Positions 25,937 to 35,169 of a DNA stretch of 64,000 bases are shown here, piece after piece (the stretch's first letter is position 1; the number at the start of each line of letters is the position of its first letter). The notes below the pieces were generated by a model. The model did not search any database. It saw nothing but the letters and a program-made list of their open reading frames with translations, and was not told the origin of the DNA. Position numbers and translations under genes: made by a program. The DNA is from Lachnospiraceae bacterium. GTDB lineage: Bacteria > Bacillota > Clostridia > Lachnospirales > Lachnospiraceae. The stretch spans positions 17,073 to 81,072 of the forward strand of contig JAJQBQ010000001.1 of assembly GCA_021203205.1 (NCBI GenBank), written 5' to 3'.

Positions 25937-27520
25937 ATGAAGAAATCATTTACGGTTACAGGACTTTGCGTACCGGCGAGACATTATATGGTGGATTTAA
26001 GCAGCAGGGTAAAGCAGATCGCGGATGAGTATGTCGCGCCGGGCAAGTATTTCACCATCAACCGTGCAAGACAATATGGAAAGACAACCACTCTTTTTAT
26101 GCTGGAAGAAAATCTGAAGCAGGATTATCTTGTGCTGAGCCTGAGTTTCGAAGCTGCGGATGACTTTTTTACAACGAAAAAAATATTTGCTGATGGGCTG
26201 ATTATGGAGATCGCATCCGAGTTGCGCAGGCAAAAGGTACAGGAAACTCTTCTGTCTGAGTGGAAATCACCTGTTTCGGAAATTTATCCTATGGTGGATC
26301 TGGATGATAAAATTACCTGGCTGTGTCAAAATATAGACCGAAAAATTGTTTTGATGATCGATGAAGTGGACAAGAGTTCAGATAATCAGTTATTCTTAAG
26401 CTTTCTCGGTTTGCTTCGTAAAAAATATCTGAATCAGATGGCGGGAAAAGACACAACATTCTGGTCCGTTATACTGGCCGGCGTGTATGATATAAAGAAC
26501 CTAAAGCAGAAAATTCATCCGGAGGAAGAGTCTAAGTATAACAGTCCCTGGAACATCGCTGCTGATTTTACCATTGACATGAGTTTTTCTCCGAAAGATA
26601 TTTCGACTATGCTCACGCAGTATGAGGAAGACTGGGATACAGGTATGGAAATCGACAGTGTCAGTCAGACACTGTATGATTACACTTCCGGATATCCGTA
26701 TCTTGTTTCCAGACTCTGCCAGTTTCTTGCGGAAAAGGTGAAAGAGGACAGCACGAAGCAGGAAAGAAAGAATGCGTGGTATGACGACGCAATCCAGGAT
26801 GCCGTCAGAAGAATCTTAAAAGAGCCGAATACGCTTTTTGATGATATGAGCAAAAAACTGGAGGATTACCCGAAGCTTAAGGAGATGATTTACAGCATCT
26901 TATTTCAGGGGCAGAAATACACCTATGAAGCGGAAAATGACCGCATTCGCATCGGTGTAATGTTTGGTTTTTTGAAGGATGTAAATGGTACAGTCGCCGT
27001 ATCGAATCGGATTTTTGAAATGAAACTGTATAATCTCTTCCTGTCTGAGGACGAGACGGGCAACCGCATGTTCTCATCCGCAGACATGGAGAAAAGCCGG
27101 TTTGTCAAAGGCGGCTGCCTGCAGATGGATCTGGTACTGCAGAAATTCTGCGAGTATTTCGAGGATATTTATGCGGACGCGGATGATAAGTTTATCGAGG
27201 ATAATGGGCGGAGAATATTCCTGATATTTTTGAAACCGATCATCAATGGGAGCGGAAACTATTACGTCGAGGCCAGAACGCGCAACATGAAGCGGACGGA
27301 TGTGATTATTGATTATCGGAGTGCGCAGTTTGTCCTGGAGATGAAAATCTACCACGGACAGGAATACAATCGGCGGGGCGAAAACCAGCTGCTGGAATAT
27401 ATGGATTATTATCATTTGCAGAAGGGGTATATGCTGAGCTTCAATTTCAATAAGAAAAAGCAGACTGGCATGAGGCAGATCCTGTTGGGCGACCGTGTGC
27501 TGGTGGAGGCGGTGGTGTGA
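25937..27520 (+). CDS. AAA-ATPase-like protein with C-terminal PD-(D/E)XK domain (copy 1, divergent)
   Basis: A 527-residue protein with the modified Walker A RARQYGKTT (residues 43-51), Walker B VLMIDEVDK (about 137-145), a helical middle region, and a C-terminal nuclease-like block TDVIIDYRSAQFVLEMKIYHG in which Asp and E-x-K fit a PD-(D/E)XK site. This architecture (AAA-ATPase_like/DUF1703 type) is abundant in gut anaerobes, with no settled function. It differs clearly from the two other copies in the window, which have DEWD in Walker B. Start 25937 follows GGGAGG. The flanking DNA is A+T-richer than average. Confidence 0.8.
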   Translation: MKKSFTVTGLCVPARHYMVDLSSRVKQIADEYVAPGKYFTINRARQYGKTTTLFMLEENLKQDYLVLSLSFEAADDFFTTKKIFADGLIMEIASELRRQKVQETLLSEWKSPVSEIYPMVDLDDKITWLCQNIDRKIVLMIDEVDKSSDNQLFLSFLGLLRKKYLNQMAGKDTTFWSVILAGVYDIKNLKQKIHPEEESKYNSPWNIAADFTIDMSFSPKDISTMLTQYEEDWDTGMEIDSVSQTLYDYTSGYPYLVSRLCQFLAEKVKEDSTKQERKNAWYDDAIQDAVRRILKEPNTLFDDMSKKLEDYPKLKEMIYSILFQGQKYTYEAENDRIRIGVMFGFLKDVNGTVAVSNRIFEMKLYNLFLSEDETGNRMFSSADMEKSRFVKGGCLQMDLVLQKFCEYFEDIYADADDKFIEDNGRRIFLIFLKPIINGSGNYYVEARTRNMKRTDVIIDYRSAQFVLEMKIYHGQEYNRRGENQLLEYMDYYHLQKGYMLSFNFNKKKQTGMRQILLGDRVLVEAVV

Positions 27521-27564
27521 TGAGTAAATAGGCTTCCATACCTGCGGAAGGAGGGTGTGAATAT

Positions 27565-28575
27565 ATGAAAGAAGATTTTAAATTTGTGCTGTATCAATCA
27601 GACGAAGGCGATGTGGCGGTCAATGCCGCCATAAAAGATGAGAGTATCTGGCTGACACAAAAGGGAATGGCGGAATTGTTTGGCTGTTCGACAGACAATA
27701 TATCGTTACATTTAAAAAATATATTTTCAGAGGGAGAGCTTAGGGAAGAGGCAACTGTCGAGGAAATCTCGGTAGTTCAGACAGAAGGAAACAGGCAAGT
27801 CAGAAGAAAGACAATGTTCTATAACCTCGATGCCATCATCTCCGTAGGTTACCGCGTAAATTCCCGCAGAGCCACAAAGTTCCGCATTTGGGCGACCGGT
27901 ATCTTAAAAGAATACATCATCAAAGGCTTTGCCATGGATGACGAGCGCCTGAAACAGGGAACGACAGCCTTCGGCAAGGACTATTTTAAAGAATTGCTGG
28001 AGCGGGTTCGCTCTATCCGTGCGAGTGAACGGCGAATCTGGCAGCAGATCACTGACATCTTCGCAGAATGCAGCATCGACTACGATAAGGATTCTCCGAC
28101 AACGCGGAGTTTCTATGCCATGGTGCAGAATAAATTTCATTTCGCCATCACCGGACAGACGGCAGCGGAGATTATTTATGACAGGGCGGATAGAGAAAAG
28201 GAACACATGGGTTTGACCACATGGAAAAACTCACCGGACGGAAGAATCCTGAAGTCAGATGTGACCGTCGCAAAGAACTATCTGGATGAAAAGCAGATCC
28301 GTCAGCTGGAGCGGGCGGTCAGCGGTTACTTTGATTATATCGAAGATTTGATCGAGCGTGAGAACACATTTACCATGGAAGAATTCGCCGCCAGTGTGAA
28401 TGAATTTCTGGCCTTCCGCAGGTATGACATCTTACGAGACAAAGGACGCATATCGTCCAGACAGGCAAAGGAAAAAGCGGAGGCGGAGTATGTGGAATTT
28501 AACAAAACTCAGCAGATCATTTCGGATTTTGACAGGGAAGTGCAGCGGATGATGCGAGCGAAAACGAATGATTAG
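27565..28575 (+). CDS. RhuM family protein
   Basis: Matches the RhuM family, first named from a Salmonella pathogenicity island. The N-terminal block VAVNAAIKDESIWLTQKGMAELFGCSTDNISLHLKNIFSEGEL resembles a DNA-binding module, followed by FYNLDAIISVGYRVNSRRATKFRIWATGILKEYIIKGFAMDDERLK, which is diagnostic. A C-terminal helical region (residues 180-336) follows. Molecular function is unknown; RhuM genes often travel with mobile or defence loci. AAGGAGG precedes ATG 27565. It lies 44 bases after the AAA-ATPase gene and overlaps or abuts the next one, so the three may be one operon. Confidence 0.88.
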   Translation: MKEDFKFVLYQSDEGDVAVNAAIKDESIWLTQKGMAELFGCSTDNISLHLKNIFSEGELREEATVEEISVVQTEGNRQVRRKTMFYNLDAIISVGYRVNSRRATKFRIWATGILKEYIIKGFAMDDERLKQGTTAFGKDYFKELLERVRSIRASERRIWQQITDIFAECSIDYDKDSPTTRSFYAMVQNKFHFAITGQTAAEIIYDRADREKEHMGLTTWKNSPDGRILKSDVTVAKNYLDEKQIRQLERAVSGYFDYIEDLIERENTFTMEEFAASVNEFLAFRRYDILRDKGRISSRQAKEKAEAEYVEFNKTQQIISDFDREVQRMMRAKTND

Positions 28576-28600
28576 AACAATGAAAGAGGTTGGTATAGGA

Positions 28601-29929
28601 ATGCCGGATAAGGTAAGCGAAAAAGCTGATCCTGGAAACTGGCGGAAAAAGTTGCCGGAAAGAGTTAATGAAAAAAATTACTGGAAAATATACAGTTTGC
28701 AGTGCATAATGCTCCTGCTATGCATATCACTGATTTTATGCCTGCCCGGATGCGCATTTGCAGATGCACGAAAAGAAGCAGGAGAGAATACAGAGCGGAT
28801 CAGTGTTCTTTCGGATACCAATGAGGCGGAGGAAGAAACCACTTTCGTTCTGGAAGTGCGAGTCCTGGATGTTGGACAGGGACTGAGTGTGTTGGTGGGG
28901 TTAGACGGGAACTATCTGCTGTATGATGGAGGCGGAAGTGATTACTCATCCTATGTCGTAGCATACCTGAAAGAGAATGATATAGGCACGCTGTCATATC
29001 TCATTGCATCTCATTATGACGCGGATCATATCAGCGGCCTTGTGGGCGTGCTGAACACCACGACCGTGGGAACGGTGCTCACGCCGGATTATGAAACGGA
29101 CAGTTACATATACCAGTCGTTCCGCTCCATGCTGGAACGCAATGGTGCGCCGGAGATTCATCCGTCAGCCGGTGATGTATATATGCTTGGCTCTGCGGAG
29201 ATACAGGTGATCGGGCCGAAGAGTTACTCCTATGAAGATGAAAATGATAATTCCATCGTCATACGCATTGTATATGAGGACTTCAGCTGTATCCTTACAG
29301 GGGACGCCGGCGAGGAAGCCGAGGCGGATCTGCTTGCATCAGAATACACGCTTGATTCAGACGTATACATTGCAGGACATCATGGAAGCTCAACGTCATC
29401 CTCGGAATCCTTTGTGAATGCCATATCTCCGGACTGTGTGATAATCAGCGCAGGGGCAGGAAATTCCTACGGCCATCCAACCGAAAAAACACTCTCCACA
29501 TTAAAATATGCCGGAGCAGCGCTGTACCGCACAGATGTACAGGGTGAAATCATCTGTTACTCAGACGGCACCGACTGTTGGTTCAATGTTGATAGCAGCG
29601 ATAACTGGTTATCAGGGTCGGAAATATCTGTGGATGAAACGGCAGAAGCAGATACGGATATTTTTATAGATGAAACAACAGGAGCAGATACGGATATCTC
29701 TATAGATGAAACAACGGAAGCAGGCACGGATATCTTAGAGGGAGCATCTGTCGCTGAAGGATCATCGGAGCAGAGGGAGTATGTATTGAATACGCGCACG
29801 ATGAAATTCCATTATCCGGATTGCTCCAGCGTATCTAAAATGAGTGATGCGAACAAAAAAACGGTGACTGCAGGCAGGGAAGAACTGATAGATGAGGGGT
29901 ATTCACCCTGCGGGAACTGTAATCCGTGA
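28601..29929 (+). CDS. ComEC/Rec2-type metallo-beta-lactamase-fold lipoprotein
   Basis: A long basic N-terminus precedes a lipoprotein signal (LLCISLILCLPGC), then a metallo-beta-lactamase domain of the ComEC C-terminal type: VLDVGQGLSVLV, ASHYDADHISG (HxDxDH metal site), GDAGEEAE and AGHHGSSTSSSE. After an acidic linker of three DETTEADTDI-like repeats the protein ends in an Ada-like module, YVLNTRTMKFHYPDCSS...YSPCGNCNP, with three Cys. It is probably a surface hydrolase, perhaps a nuclease or phosphodiesterase. The frame is open from 28568; 28601 has AGGA nearby, but the start is uncertain. No other competence genes are present. Confidence 0.83.
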   Translation: MPDKVSEKADPGNWRKKLPERVNEKNYWKIYSLQCIMLLLCISLILCLPGCAFADARKEAGENTERISVLSDTNEAEEETTFVLEVRVLDVGQGLSVLVGLDGNYLLYDGGGSDYSSYVVAYLKENDIGTLSYLIASHYDADHISGLVGVLNTTTVGTVLTPDYETDSYIYQSFRSMLERNGAPEIHPSAGDVYMLGSAEIQVIGPKSYSYEDENDNSIVIRIVYEDFSCILTGDAGEEAEADLLASEYTLDSDVYIAGHHGSSTSSSESFVNAISPDCVIISAGAGNSYGHPTEKTLSTLKYAGAALYRTDVQGEIICYSDGTDCWFNVDSSDNWLSGSEISVDETAEADTDIFIDETTGADTDISIDETTEAGTDILEGASVAEGSSEQREYVLNTRTMKFHYPDCSSVSKMSDANKKTVTAGREELIDEGYSPCGNCNP

Positions 29930-29947
29930 GTCCTGTTTACAGCGAAT

Positions 29948-29984
29948 CATTCACGCATTGAGACTTAAAGCAATGCCCTGAATG
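29948..29984 (+). terminator. possible terminator stem-loop
   Basis: CATTC-AC-GCATTG pairs with CAATGC-CCT-GAATG around a 10-base loop, 19 bases after the lipoprotein stop. No U-run follows, so termination is uncertain. Confidence 0.35.
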
Positions 29985-30081
29985 AGAAATGACGTAGCGG
30001 AGATTGAAATTCGTGTGCTATATTTGAAAAATGAATTTGATTACAGAAATCGGAGGTAATCAGAGAGGAACGATCCGTTTT

Positions 30082-30669
30082 ATGAAAAAGAACAAAATTA
30101 CAATCACATTTAACTCCCCGGTAGTGCTGACTTACGTGCTCCTGTGCTTTGCAGCGACACTCCTGAATTACCTCACTGCCGGAAGGAGCAACACGCTTTT
30201 GTTTTCGACTTACCATTCGTCGCTGTTAAATCCGCTGACGTATGTGCGGTTTTTTACCCACGTGATCGGGCACTCCGGCTGGGAGCATGTGATCAATAAT
30301 TCCATGTACCTGCTTCTGCTGGGGCCGGCGCTGGAGGAGAAGCACGGGTCGAAGATGATGATCACCGTGATCGCGGTGACCGCGCTGGTGACGGGGCTTG
30401 TGAATTACATATTCTTCCCGAATATCGCGCTCTGCGGAGCGAGCGGCGTGGTGTTTGCATTTATCCTGCTCATATCATTTACGGGGATGAATGGCGGGGA
30501 GGTTCCGCTCACTTTTATCCTGATCGCGGTGATTTTCCTCGGACAACAGATTTATCAGGGAGTTTTTGTGGAGGATAATATCTCCAACATGGCGCATATC
30601 GTCGGCGGTGTTACCGGGTCGGTGTTCGGGTTTGCTTTAAACCGGGGGAAAGGGCGGAGAAAGCGTTAG
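30082..30669 (+). CDS. rhomboid-family intramembrane serine protease
   Basis: A 195-residue protein with six hydrophobic segments. HSGWEHVINNSMYLLLLG carries the family His/Asn pair (His69, Asn72-73), the catalytic serine is Ser121 in CGASGVVFAF, and the catalytic histidine is His172 in NMAHIVGGVTGS. Rhomboids cut membrane-spanning helices of other proteins; the substrate here is unknown. ATG 30082 is preferred over 30031 because AGAGGA lies upstream and the extra N-terminus is not conserved in type. The gene ends 17 bases before a convergent gene. Confidence 0.88.
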   Translation: MKKNKITITFNSPVVLTYVLLCFAATLLNYLTAGRSNTLLFSTYHSSLLNPLTYVRFFTHVIGHSGWEHVINNSMYLLLLGPALEEKHGSKMMITVIAVTALVTGLVNYIFFPNIALCGASGVVFAFILLISFTGMNGGEVPLTFILIAVIFLGQQIYQGVFVEDNISNMAHIVGGVTGSVFGFALNRGKGRRKR

Positions 30670-30686
30670 GAAATGCCGGAAAATAG

Positions 30687-30905
30687 TCAGGGAAGTTCAA
30701 ATGCCTGTTCAACCGTTTCTTTGTAGGATTCGGCTGTCATCTGCGCGGTTTCGTCCACCTTTTCCTGATGACCGGCCACGGCCGCGAAGGGAGCGAACTG
30801 TGCCGCCCGGTCACCGGGCGACATGTGCGGGTGCTTTTTGGAAACGTGGTGCGGAAGATGTATGATATCTTCGTAGTCTGACTGGGAAAAAGTCTGATTT
30901 TTCAT
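30687..30905 (-). CDS. YolD-like small protein
   Basis: A 72-residue protein containing DIIHLPHHVSKKHPHMSPGDRAAQFAPFAAV, a pattern seen in YolD-type proteins that accompany Y-family DNA polymerases in Firmicutes. It lies just downstream of such a polymerase on the same strand. YolD-like proteins are thought to act as small mutasome partners, comparable in position to UmuD. AGGAAT precedes the start. The partner role is inferred from neighbourhood and family. Confidence 0.75.
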   Translation of the reverse strand: MKNQTFSQSDYEDIIHLPHHVSKKHPHMSPGDRAAQFAPFAAVAGHQEKVDETAQMTAESYKETVEQAFELP

Positions 30906-31006
30906 GAGATTCCTTTCTGCTGTGTTTGATGCTTACAGCAAAGACATTTATCTGCACTTTCCGGACACCGGGCCGCAATTCGTATGTTCTCCGAAATCAT
31001 TGAGGT

Positions 31007-32662
31007 TTACGCCTTGTGCCCGCCGATCTGCTGATTTCTCTGAAGGGCGGTGGCGCCTTCCTCCAGGTTCAGTCCCTTGACCAGCGTGTTTTTCCCGTAT
31101 TTGGTTCGTATATCCAGCATCGCGCTCTGGAGGCTATGCTCCCGCTTCCTGGCGGCCGCGGCCTCCTTTTTTTCGCGCTCTCTGGCCTCGTAGTCCGTAA
31201 AAAGGTCGAGCTGCTCATAAGCGGCTGCACTTTCTGCCGCGTGCGCGGCCTCCGCCTCGTCCATCAGATGATTGACATCGATCGTGATGCGGCGGATGAG
31301 AAGGTTTGGATTCACGATGCGGTCGTACAGAGCGAGCGCGGCGGCGGAGATTTCGCTCATGGCAGAGGAATAACCGGCGAGGTTTTCCGTGCCGTGGGCG
31401 TGCTTCGGAATACGGCGGCCGTAGCGGTCGGTTTTGGTTTCCTGAGTGGAAGCGTTCGATCCTTTGCGCTGCGTCATATTTTTCTTTTGAACGGGCGAAC
31501 TTTTATCGTAAACCGGATCATTCTTATGAACGAACGAATTTCCGGAAAATGTTTCGTCAGTTACGGACGGATTCGGAAAGCTGTCCTCTAAATTTGACGC
31601 ATCATACCCCACCGTGAGAACCACCTGATCCGTGACCAGTCCTTTTTCCACCAGCTCCATTGCCAGCGCATCCGCCATTTCATGTACAACGATGCGGGCC
31701 TTCTTAAAAGTATAGGGCTCCATCAGCACCTGACCGGAGCTTAAGCACTTCGACTGCGGCCGGTAGGCTTTGATCTCGGCCATGGTGCAGGGCTCCCAGC
31801 CCCAGGCGTGGTCGATCAGAAGCTCGGCGTTCACGCCGAACAGCTTGTAAAGCAAATCTTCATTATAATAGTCGGTCGACTCGCCGACAGAGCAGCGGGC
31901 CACATCACCCATGGTGTAGAGGCCTACCTCGGCGAGCCGCCTGGCGTAGCCGTGGCCGACGCGCCAGAAATCCGTGATAGGCCGGTGCGCCCAGAGGAGC
32001 CTTCGGTAGGACATCTCATCCAGGCTTGCCATGCGGATGCCGTACGCGTCCGGCTCCGCGTGTTTTGCCAGAATGTCCATGGCCACTTTAGCCAGGTACA
32101 GGTTTGTACCCACGCCGGCCGTGGCCGTGATGCCGGTGGACTCGTAAATGTCCTTCACCATGGCCACCGCCAGCTCCTCCGCCGTCATGCCGTAAGTTTT
32201 TAAGTAGGGCGTCGCCTCGCACATGATCTCATCTACCGAGTACGGGTGTATATCCTCCGGCGCGATATATTTCAGGTAAATCTCGTAGACGCGTGCGCTG
32301 TAGTCAATATAAAACTGCATGCGCGGCGGCGCGACGATATAGTCGAGGGAAAGCGACGGGTTTGCCGCAAGTTCCGGCGCGCTGGACGATGAGCCGGTAA
32401 ACCGATGCCCGGGCGCGGCCTTTAACCGCTCCCGGTTGATGCGCCGCACCGCCTCCACCACTTCAAACAGGCGGGCCCGTCCGGGAATGCCGTAGGCCTT
32501 TAAGGCCGGCGTGACCGCCAGGCAGATGGTCTTTTCCGTGCGGGTCGGATCCGCTACCACCAGGTTGGTCGTCAATGGATCAAGCCCCCGTTCGACACAC
32601 TCGACGGAGGCGTAAAAAGATTTTAAATCGATGCAGATGCAGGCGCGGGGGGAAGAAGTCAT
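31007..32662 (-). CDS. Y-family translesion DNA polymerase (UmuC/UvrX-like)
   Basis: The palm begins with CICIDLKSFYASVECVERGLDPL, which supplies the first metal-binding Asp, and YSVDEIMCEATPYL supplies the second acidic pair. ITATAGVGTNLYLAKVAMD is the family fingers/palm signature. A low-complexity linker rich in Ser/Lys/Asn lies at about residues 390-440. EQLDLFTD near the C-terminus fits the QLxLF sliding-clamp-binding motif. Such enzymes copy past damaged bases with low fidelity, usually under SOS control. ATG 32662 follows AAAAGGA. Confidence 0.92.
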   Translation of the reverse strand: MTSSPRACICIDLKSFYASVECVERGLDPLTTNLVVADPTRTEKTICLAVTPALKAYGIPGRARLFEVVEAVRRINRERLKAAPGHRFTGSSSSAPELAANPSLSLDYIVAPPRMQFYIDYSARVYEIYLKYIAPEDIHPYSVDEIMCEATPYLKTYGMTAEELAVAMVKDIYESTGITATAGVGTNLYLAKVAMDILAKHAEPDAYGIRMASLDEMSYRRLLWAHRPITDFWRVGHGYARRLAEVGLYTMGDVARCSVGESTDYYNEDLLYKLFGVNAELLIDHAWGWEPCTMAEIKAYRPQSKCLSSGQVLMEPYTFKKARIVVHEMADALAMELVEKGLVTDQVVLTVGYDASNLEDSFPNPSVTDETFSGNSFVHKNDPVYDKSSPVQKKNMTQRKGSNASTQETKTDRYGRRIPKHAHGTENLAGYSSAMSEISAAALALYDRIVNPNLLIRRITIDVNHLMDEAEAAHAAESAAAYEQLDLFTDYEAREREKKEAAAARKREHSLQSAMLDIRTKYGKNTLVKGLNLEEGATALQRNQQIGGHKA

Positions 32663-32764
32663 GGGGCGGAATCCTTTTCTTAATGGCTCAATAATCCTGT
32701 AGAAAATCATCGACAAAAGCAACTATGTATGATTGATTTTCTGGTGGAACTTTGTGCGTAAGAT

Positions 32765-32793
32765 ATGAGGCCGTGTTGAAAACACGGCCTCAT
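32765..32793. terminator. 13-bp perfect palindrome, possible terminator
   Basis: ATGAGGCCGTGTT (32765-32777) and its exact complement (32781-32793) enclose the loop GAA. It lies between the small minus-strand gene and the polymerase gene. The stem is strong, but neither side has a T-run. Confidence 0.5.
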
Positions 32794-32804
32794 GTGTACA
32801 ATGT

Positions 32805-32954
32805 TCAATTCTTGTCATCAGCGCATAATGTTTCGTACTTTTTTATCAGCTGCTGAAGATCTTCGAGGCTGGAGCATTCCTTTAAATCGTTCAGAATTCG
32901 CACGCGTTCGAGCTTACGGGCTAAGGACTCAATAACTTCTGCATTTGTTGGCAT
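32805..32954 (-). CDS. small protein of unknown function (49 residues)
   Basis: Reads MPTNAEVIESLARKLERV and continues as two predicted charged helices ending in Lys-Asn. Coding status is supported by GGAGGTGAT ideally spaced before ATG 32954. It has no signal peptide or membrane segment and only one Cys pair (Cys at about 29 and 44). It may be co-transcribed with the downstream polymerase. Function unknown. Confidence 0.65.
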   Translation of the reverse strand: MPTNAEVIESLARKLERVRILNDLKECSSLEDLQQLIKKYETLCADDKN

Positions 32955-33123
32955 AATATCACCTCCTCGATGTTCGTATTTTAGCATGCGTTAGATAATT
33001 GTGCAAGTACAAAATAGATGAACTGAAAAAAAGGGTTCATATTTCGTTGCTCTTTAAGAGAAAAATTTCCCCTATTTTCAGATTGCACGAACTAACTTAA
33101 GATGTTATCATATAATAAAAGCG

Positions 33124-33213
33124 TCGGACGGTGTGCGATATGGACGTATCGACATCGGACGACCAAACCGATATGAGCACGGGTTCGCCCCGCTGTGAGC
33201 GGCAGAATAAAAT
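33124..33213 (+). ncRNA. candidate structured leader of cysE
   Basis: CGTC-GGA-CGGTGT can pair with ACATCG-GACG around an inner CGATA/TATCG hairpin. Downstream, AGC-AC-GGG-TTCG-CCC-C-GCT competes with CCGCT-GTG-AGCGG, because both use the same CGCT. A near-consensus TATAAT lies at 33111-33116, although no good -35 box was found 17 bases upstream. Mutually exclusive hairpins just before the ribosome-binding site suggest regulation, but no known sulfur riboswitch or T-box consensus is visible. Confidence 0.35.
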
Positions 33214-33231
33214 TGGAAGGATAATATTATT

Positions 33232-34233
33232 ATGATAGAGGAAGAAATCACCCAAATAGCCGATGACATCTACGCAGATTACGTGGCGAACGATGCGGTG
33301 GATATGAACTACCTGTTCGACGCGCCGGATAAGGAGATGATCATCGATGTCTTAAATAAATTGCAGATGATCATATTTCCGAAATATTTTCGGAACAAAC
33401 ATTACCGCTTTTACACGGCGAAGAATAACCTGACGATGCTGCTGGAGGATGTGGCCTACAACCTGAGTCGGCAGATCGAGCGTGTTTTGAAATATAACCC
33501 GAAATTTGAGGGGCTGTCTGCGGAGCAGGTGCGGGAGACCGCCCGCGACATTTGCATGAAGTTCTTAAAGACCATCCCGAAGATCCGCGAGATGATCAAC
33601 ATGGATGTGGATGCCACCTACGACGGCGACCCGGCCGCCTACAATAAGGACGAGATCATCTGCTCGTACCCCGGCCTGTACGCTATTCTGGTGAACCGCA
33701 TCGCCCACGAGCTGCACCTGCTGTCGGTGCCGCTGATCCCGCGCATGATGACAGAGCACGCTCACAGCCTCACCGGCATCGACATTCACCCGGGGGCAAC
33801 GCTGGGGCGGTATTTCTGCATTGACCACGGCACCGGCATCGTTATCGGCGAGACCACGGTCATCGGCGACCACGTGAAGGTGTATCAGGGCGTGACGCTG
33901 GGCGCACTGTCCACCAAGGGCGGGCAGCTGTTAAAAAATGTGCGCCGCCACCCGACTATCGAGGACAACGTGACCATCTACTCCGGCGCGTCCATCCTGG
34001 GCGGCGAGACCGTGATCGGGCACGATGTGGTTATCGGCGGTAACTGCTTCATCACCACATCCATTGCGCCGGGCACCCGCGTGAGCGTCAAGAACCAGGA
34101 GCTGCGTTACCGCAGGAGCGGGGAGCATGCGGAGATGGCCGCGCAGGGCGAGGGCGCGGAGTCGAAGGTGACCGAACAGGGCGAAAATGAGGTCTTCGGA
34201 CAGGACTGCAGCTGGTATGAAAATGCAGACTGA
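33232..34233 (+). CDS. cysE: serine O-acetyltransferase (EpsC type)
   Basis: Makes O-acetylserine from serine and acetyl-CoA, the first step of cysteine synthesis. The N-terminal helical domain is followed by HSLTGIDIHPGATLGRYFCIDHGTGIVIGETTVIGDHVKVYQGVTLGA, a left-handed beta-helix of hexapeptide repeats with the catalytic His/Asp, and by LGGETVIGHDVVIGGNCFITTSI. At 333 residues it is the longer EpsC type. The tail after the repeats is Glu/Gly-rich and probably flexible. The cysteine synthase partner (cysK) is not in the window. Confidence 0.93.
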   Translation: MIEEEITQIADDIYADYVANDAVDMNYLFDAPDKEMIIDVLNKLQMIIFPKYFRNKHYRFYTAKNNLTMLLEDVAYNLSRQIERVLKYNPKFEGLSAEQVRETARDICMKFLKTIPKIREMINMDVDATYDGDPAAYNKDEIICSYPGLYAILVNRIAHELHLLSVPLIPRMMTEHAHSLTGIDIHPGATLGRYFCIDHGTGIVIGETTVIGDHVKVYQGVTLGALSTKGGQLLKNVRRHPTIEDNVTIYSGASILGGETVIGHDVVIGGNCFITTSIAPGTRVSVKNQELRYRRSGEHAEMAAQGEGAESKVTEQGENEVFGQDCSWYENAD

Positions 34234-34268
34234 TAATGATAAAAGAAGGGAACAGGAGGAATCTGCCT

Positions 34269-35156
34269 ATGGAAAATTTCGAGCGGAAGCACAAGGAAAC
34301 GCTTCCCGTCCTTGCGGTCTGTTACGACTTTGACCGCACCCTGTCGCCGGAAGACATGCAGGCGCAGGGATATATACAGTCCGTGGGGTATGATGTGGGT
34401 CAGTTCTGGGAGGAGGCGAATGCCTTCGCCCGCGCGAACGACATGGACGGCAACCTGGCTTACATGTACAAGATGGTGCAGGAGGCGGAGGGAAACTTCG
34501 TGCTGAACCGGCGGGCGTTGGAGGAGTACGGAGGTAAGGTGCGGCTCTACCCCGGCGTGGACGGCTGGTTCGAGCGTGTCCGGGATTACGGCGCGAAAAA
34601 TCAGGTTCTGGTGGAACACTATATCATCTCCTCCGGGCTTCTGGAAATGATCGAGGGCACGGAAATCGCGAAGCGCGGCACTTTCGAGAAGATTTACGCC
34701 AGTTCCTTCTATTTTAATGAGCGCGGCCTGGCGAAGTGGCCGGCTCAGGCCATCAACTTCACGAACAAGACACAGTTTCTCTTCCGCATCGAGAAAGGTG
34801 TGCTGGATGTCAACGATAACGGGGTCAACGACCATTTCGCCCCGGAGGATATCCGCGTGCCCTTCCGCAACATGGTCTACATCGGCGACAGTGACACGGA
34901 CATCCCCTGCATGAAGCTGGTGAACTCCTACGGCGGTCACTCCATCGGCGTGTACGACCCGGACTCGAAAGACAAGCGCAAGGTGTACCAGATGATGCGG
35001 GACGACCGCATCCGCTACATCGCGCCGGCCGACTACACGGAAGGGTCGGAGCTGGATGTGCTGTTAAAGCACATCATCGACAAGACCGCCGCCTATGAGA
35101 AGGTGGAGGAGAAGCATGTGAGGGATAAGCTGGAGGTGTCAACCACCAACCACTAA
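34269..35156 (+). CDS. HAD-superfamily hydrolase
   Basis: A 295-residue haloacid-dehalogenase-fold protein. Motif I is CYDFDRTLSPEDMQ, motif II lies near HYIISSGLLEMIEG, and motif IV is MVYIGDSDTDIPCM; a large alpha-helical cap is inserted between I and II. Probably a phosphatase of unknown substrate. AGGAGG precedes ATG 34269. It begins 35 bases after cysE, so co-transcription with that gene and the GH30 gene is likely. Confidence 0.87.
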   Translation: MENFERKHKETLPVLAVCYDFDRTLSPEDMQAQGYIQSVGYDVGQFWEEANAFARANDMDGNLAYMYKMVQEAEGNFVLNRRALEEYGGKVRLYPGVDGWFERVRDYGAKNQVLVEHYIISSGLLEMIEGTEIAKRGTFEKIYASSFYFNERGLAKWPAQAINFTNKTQFLFRIEKGVLDVNDNGVNDHFAPEDIRVPFRNMVYIGDSDTDIPCMKLVNSYGGHSIGVYDPDSKDKRKVYQMMRDDRIRYIAPADYTEGSELDVLLKHIIDKTAAYEKVEEKHVRDKLEVSTTNH

Positions 35157-35169
35157 TTTGGAGGGCTTT

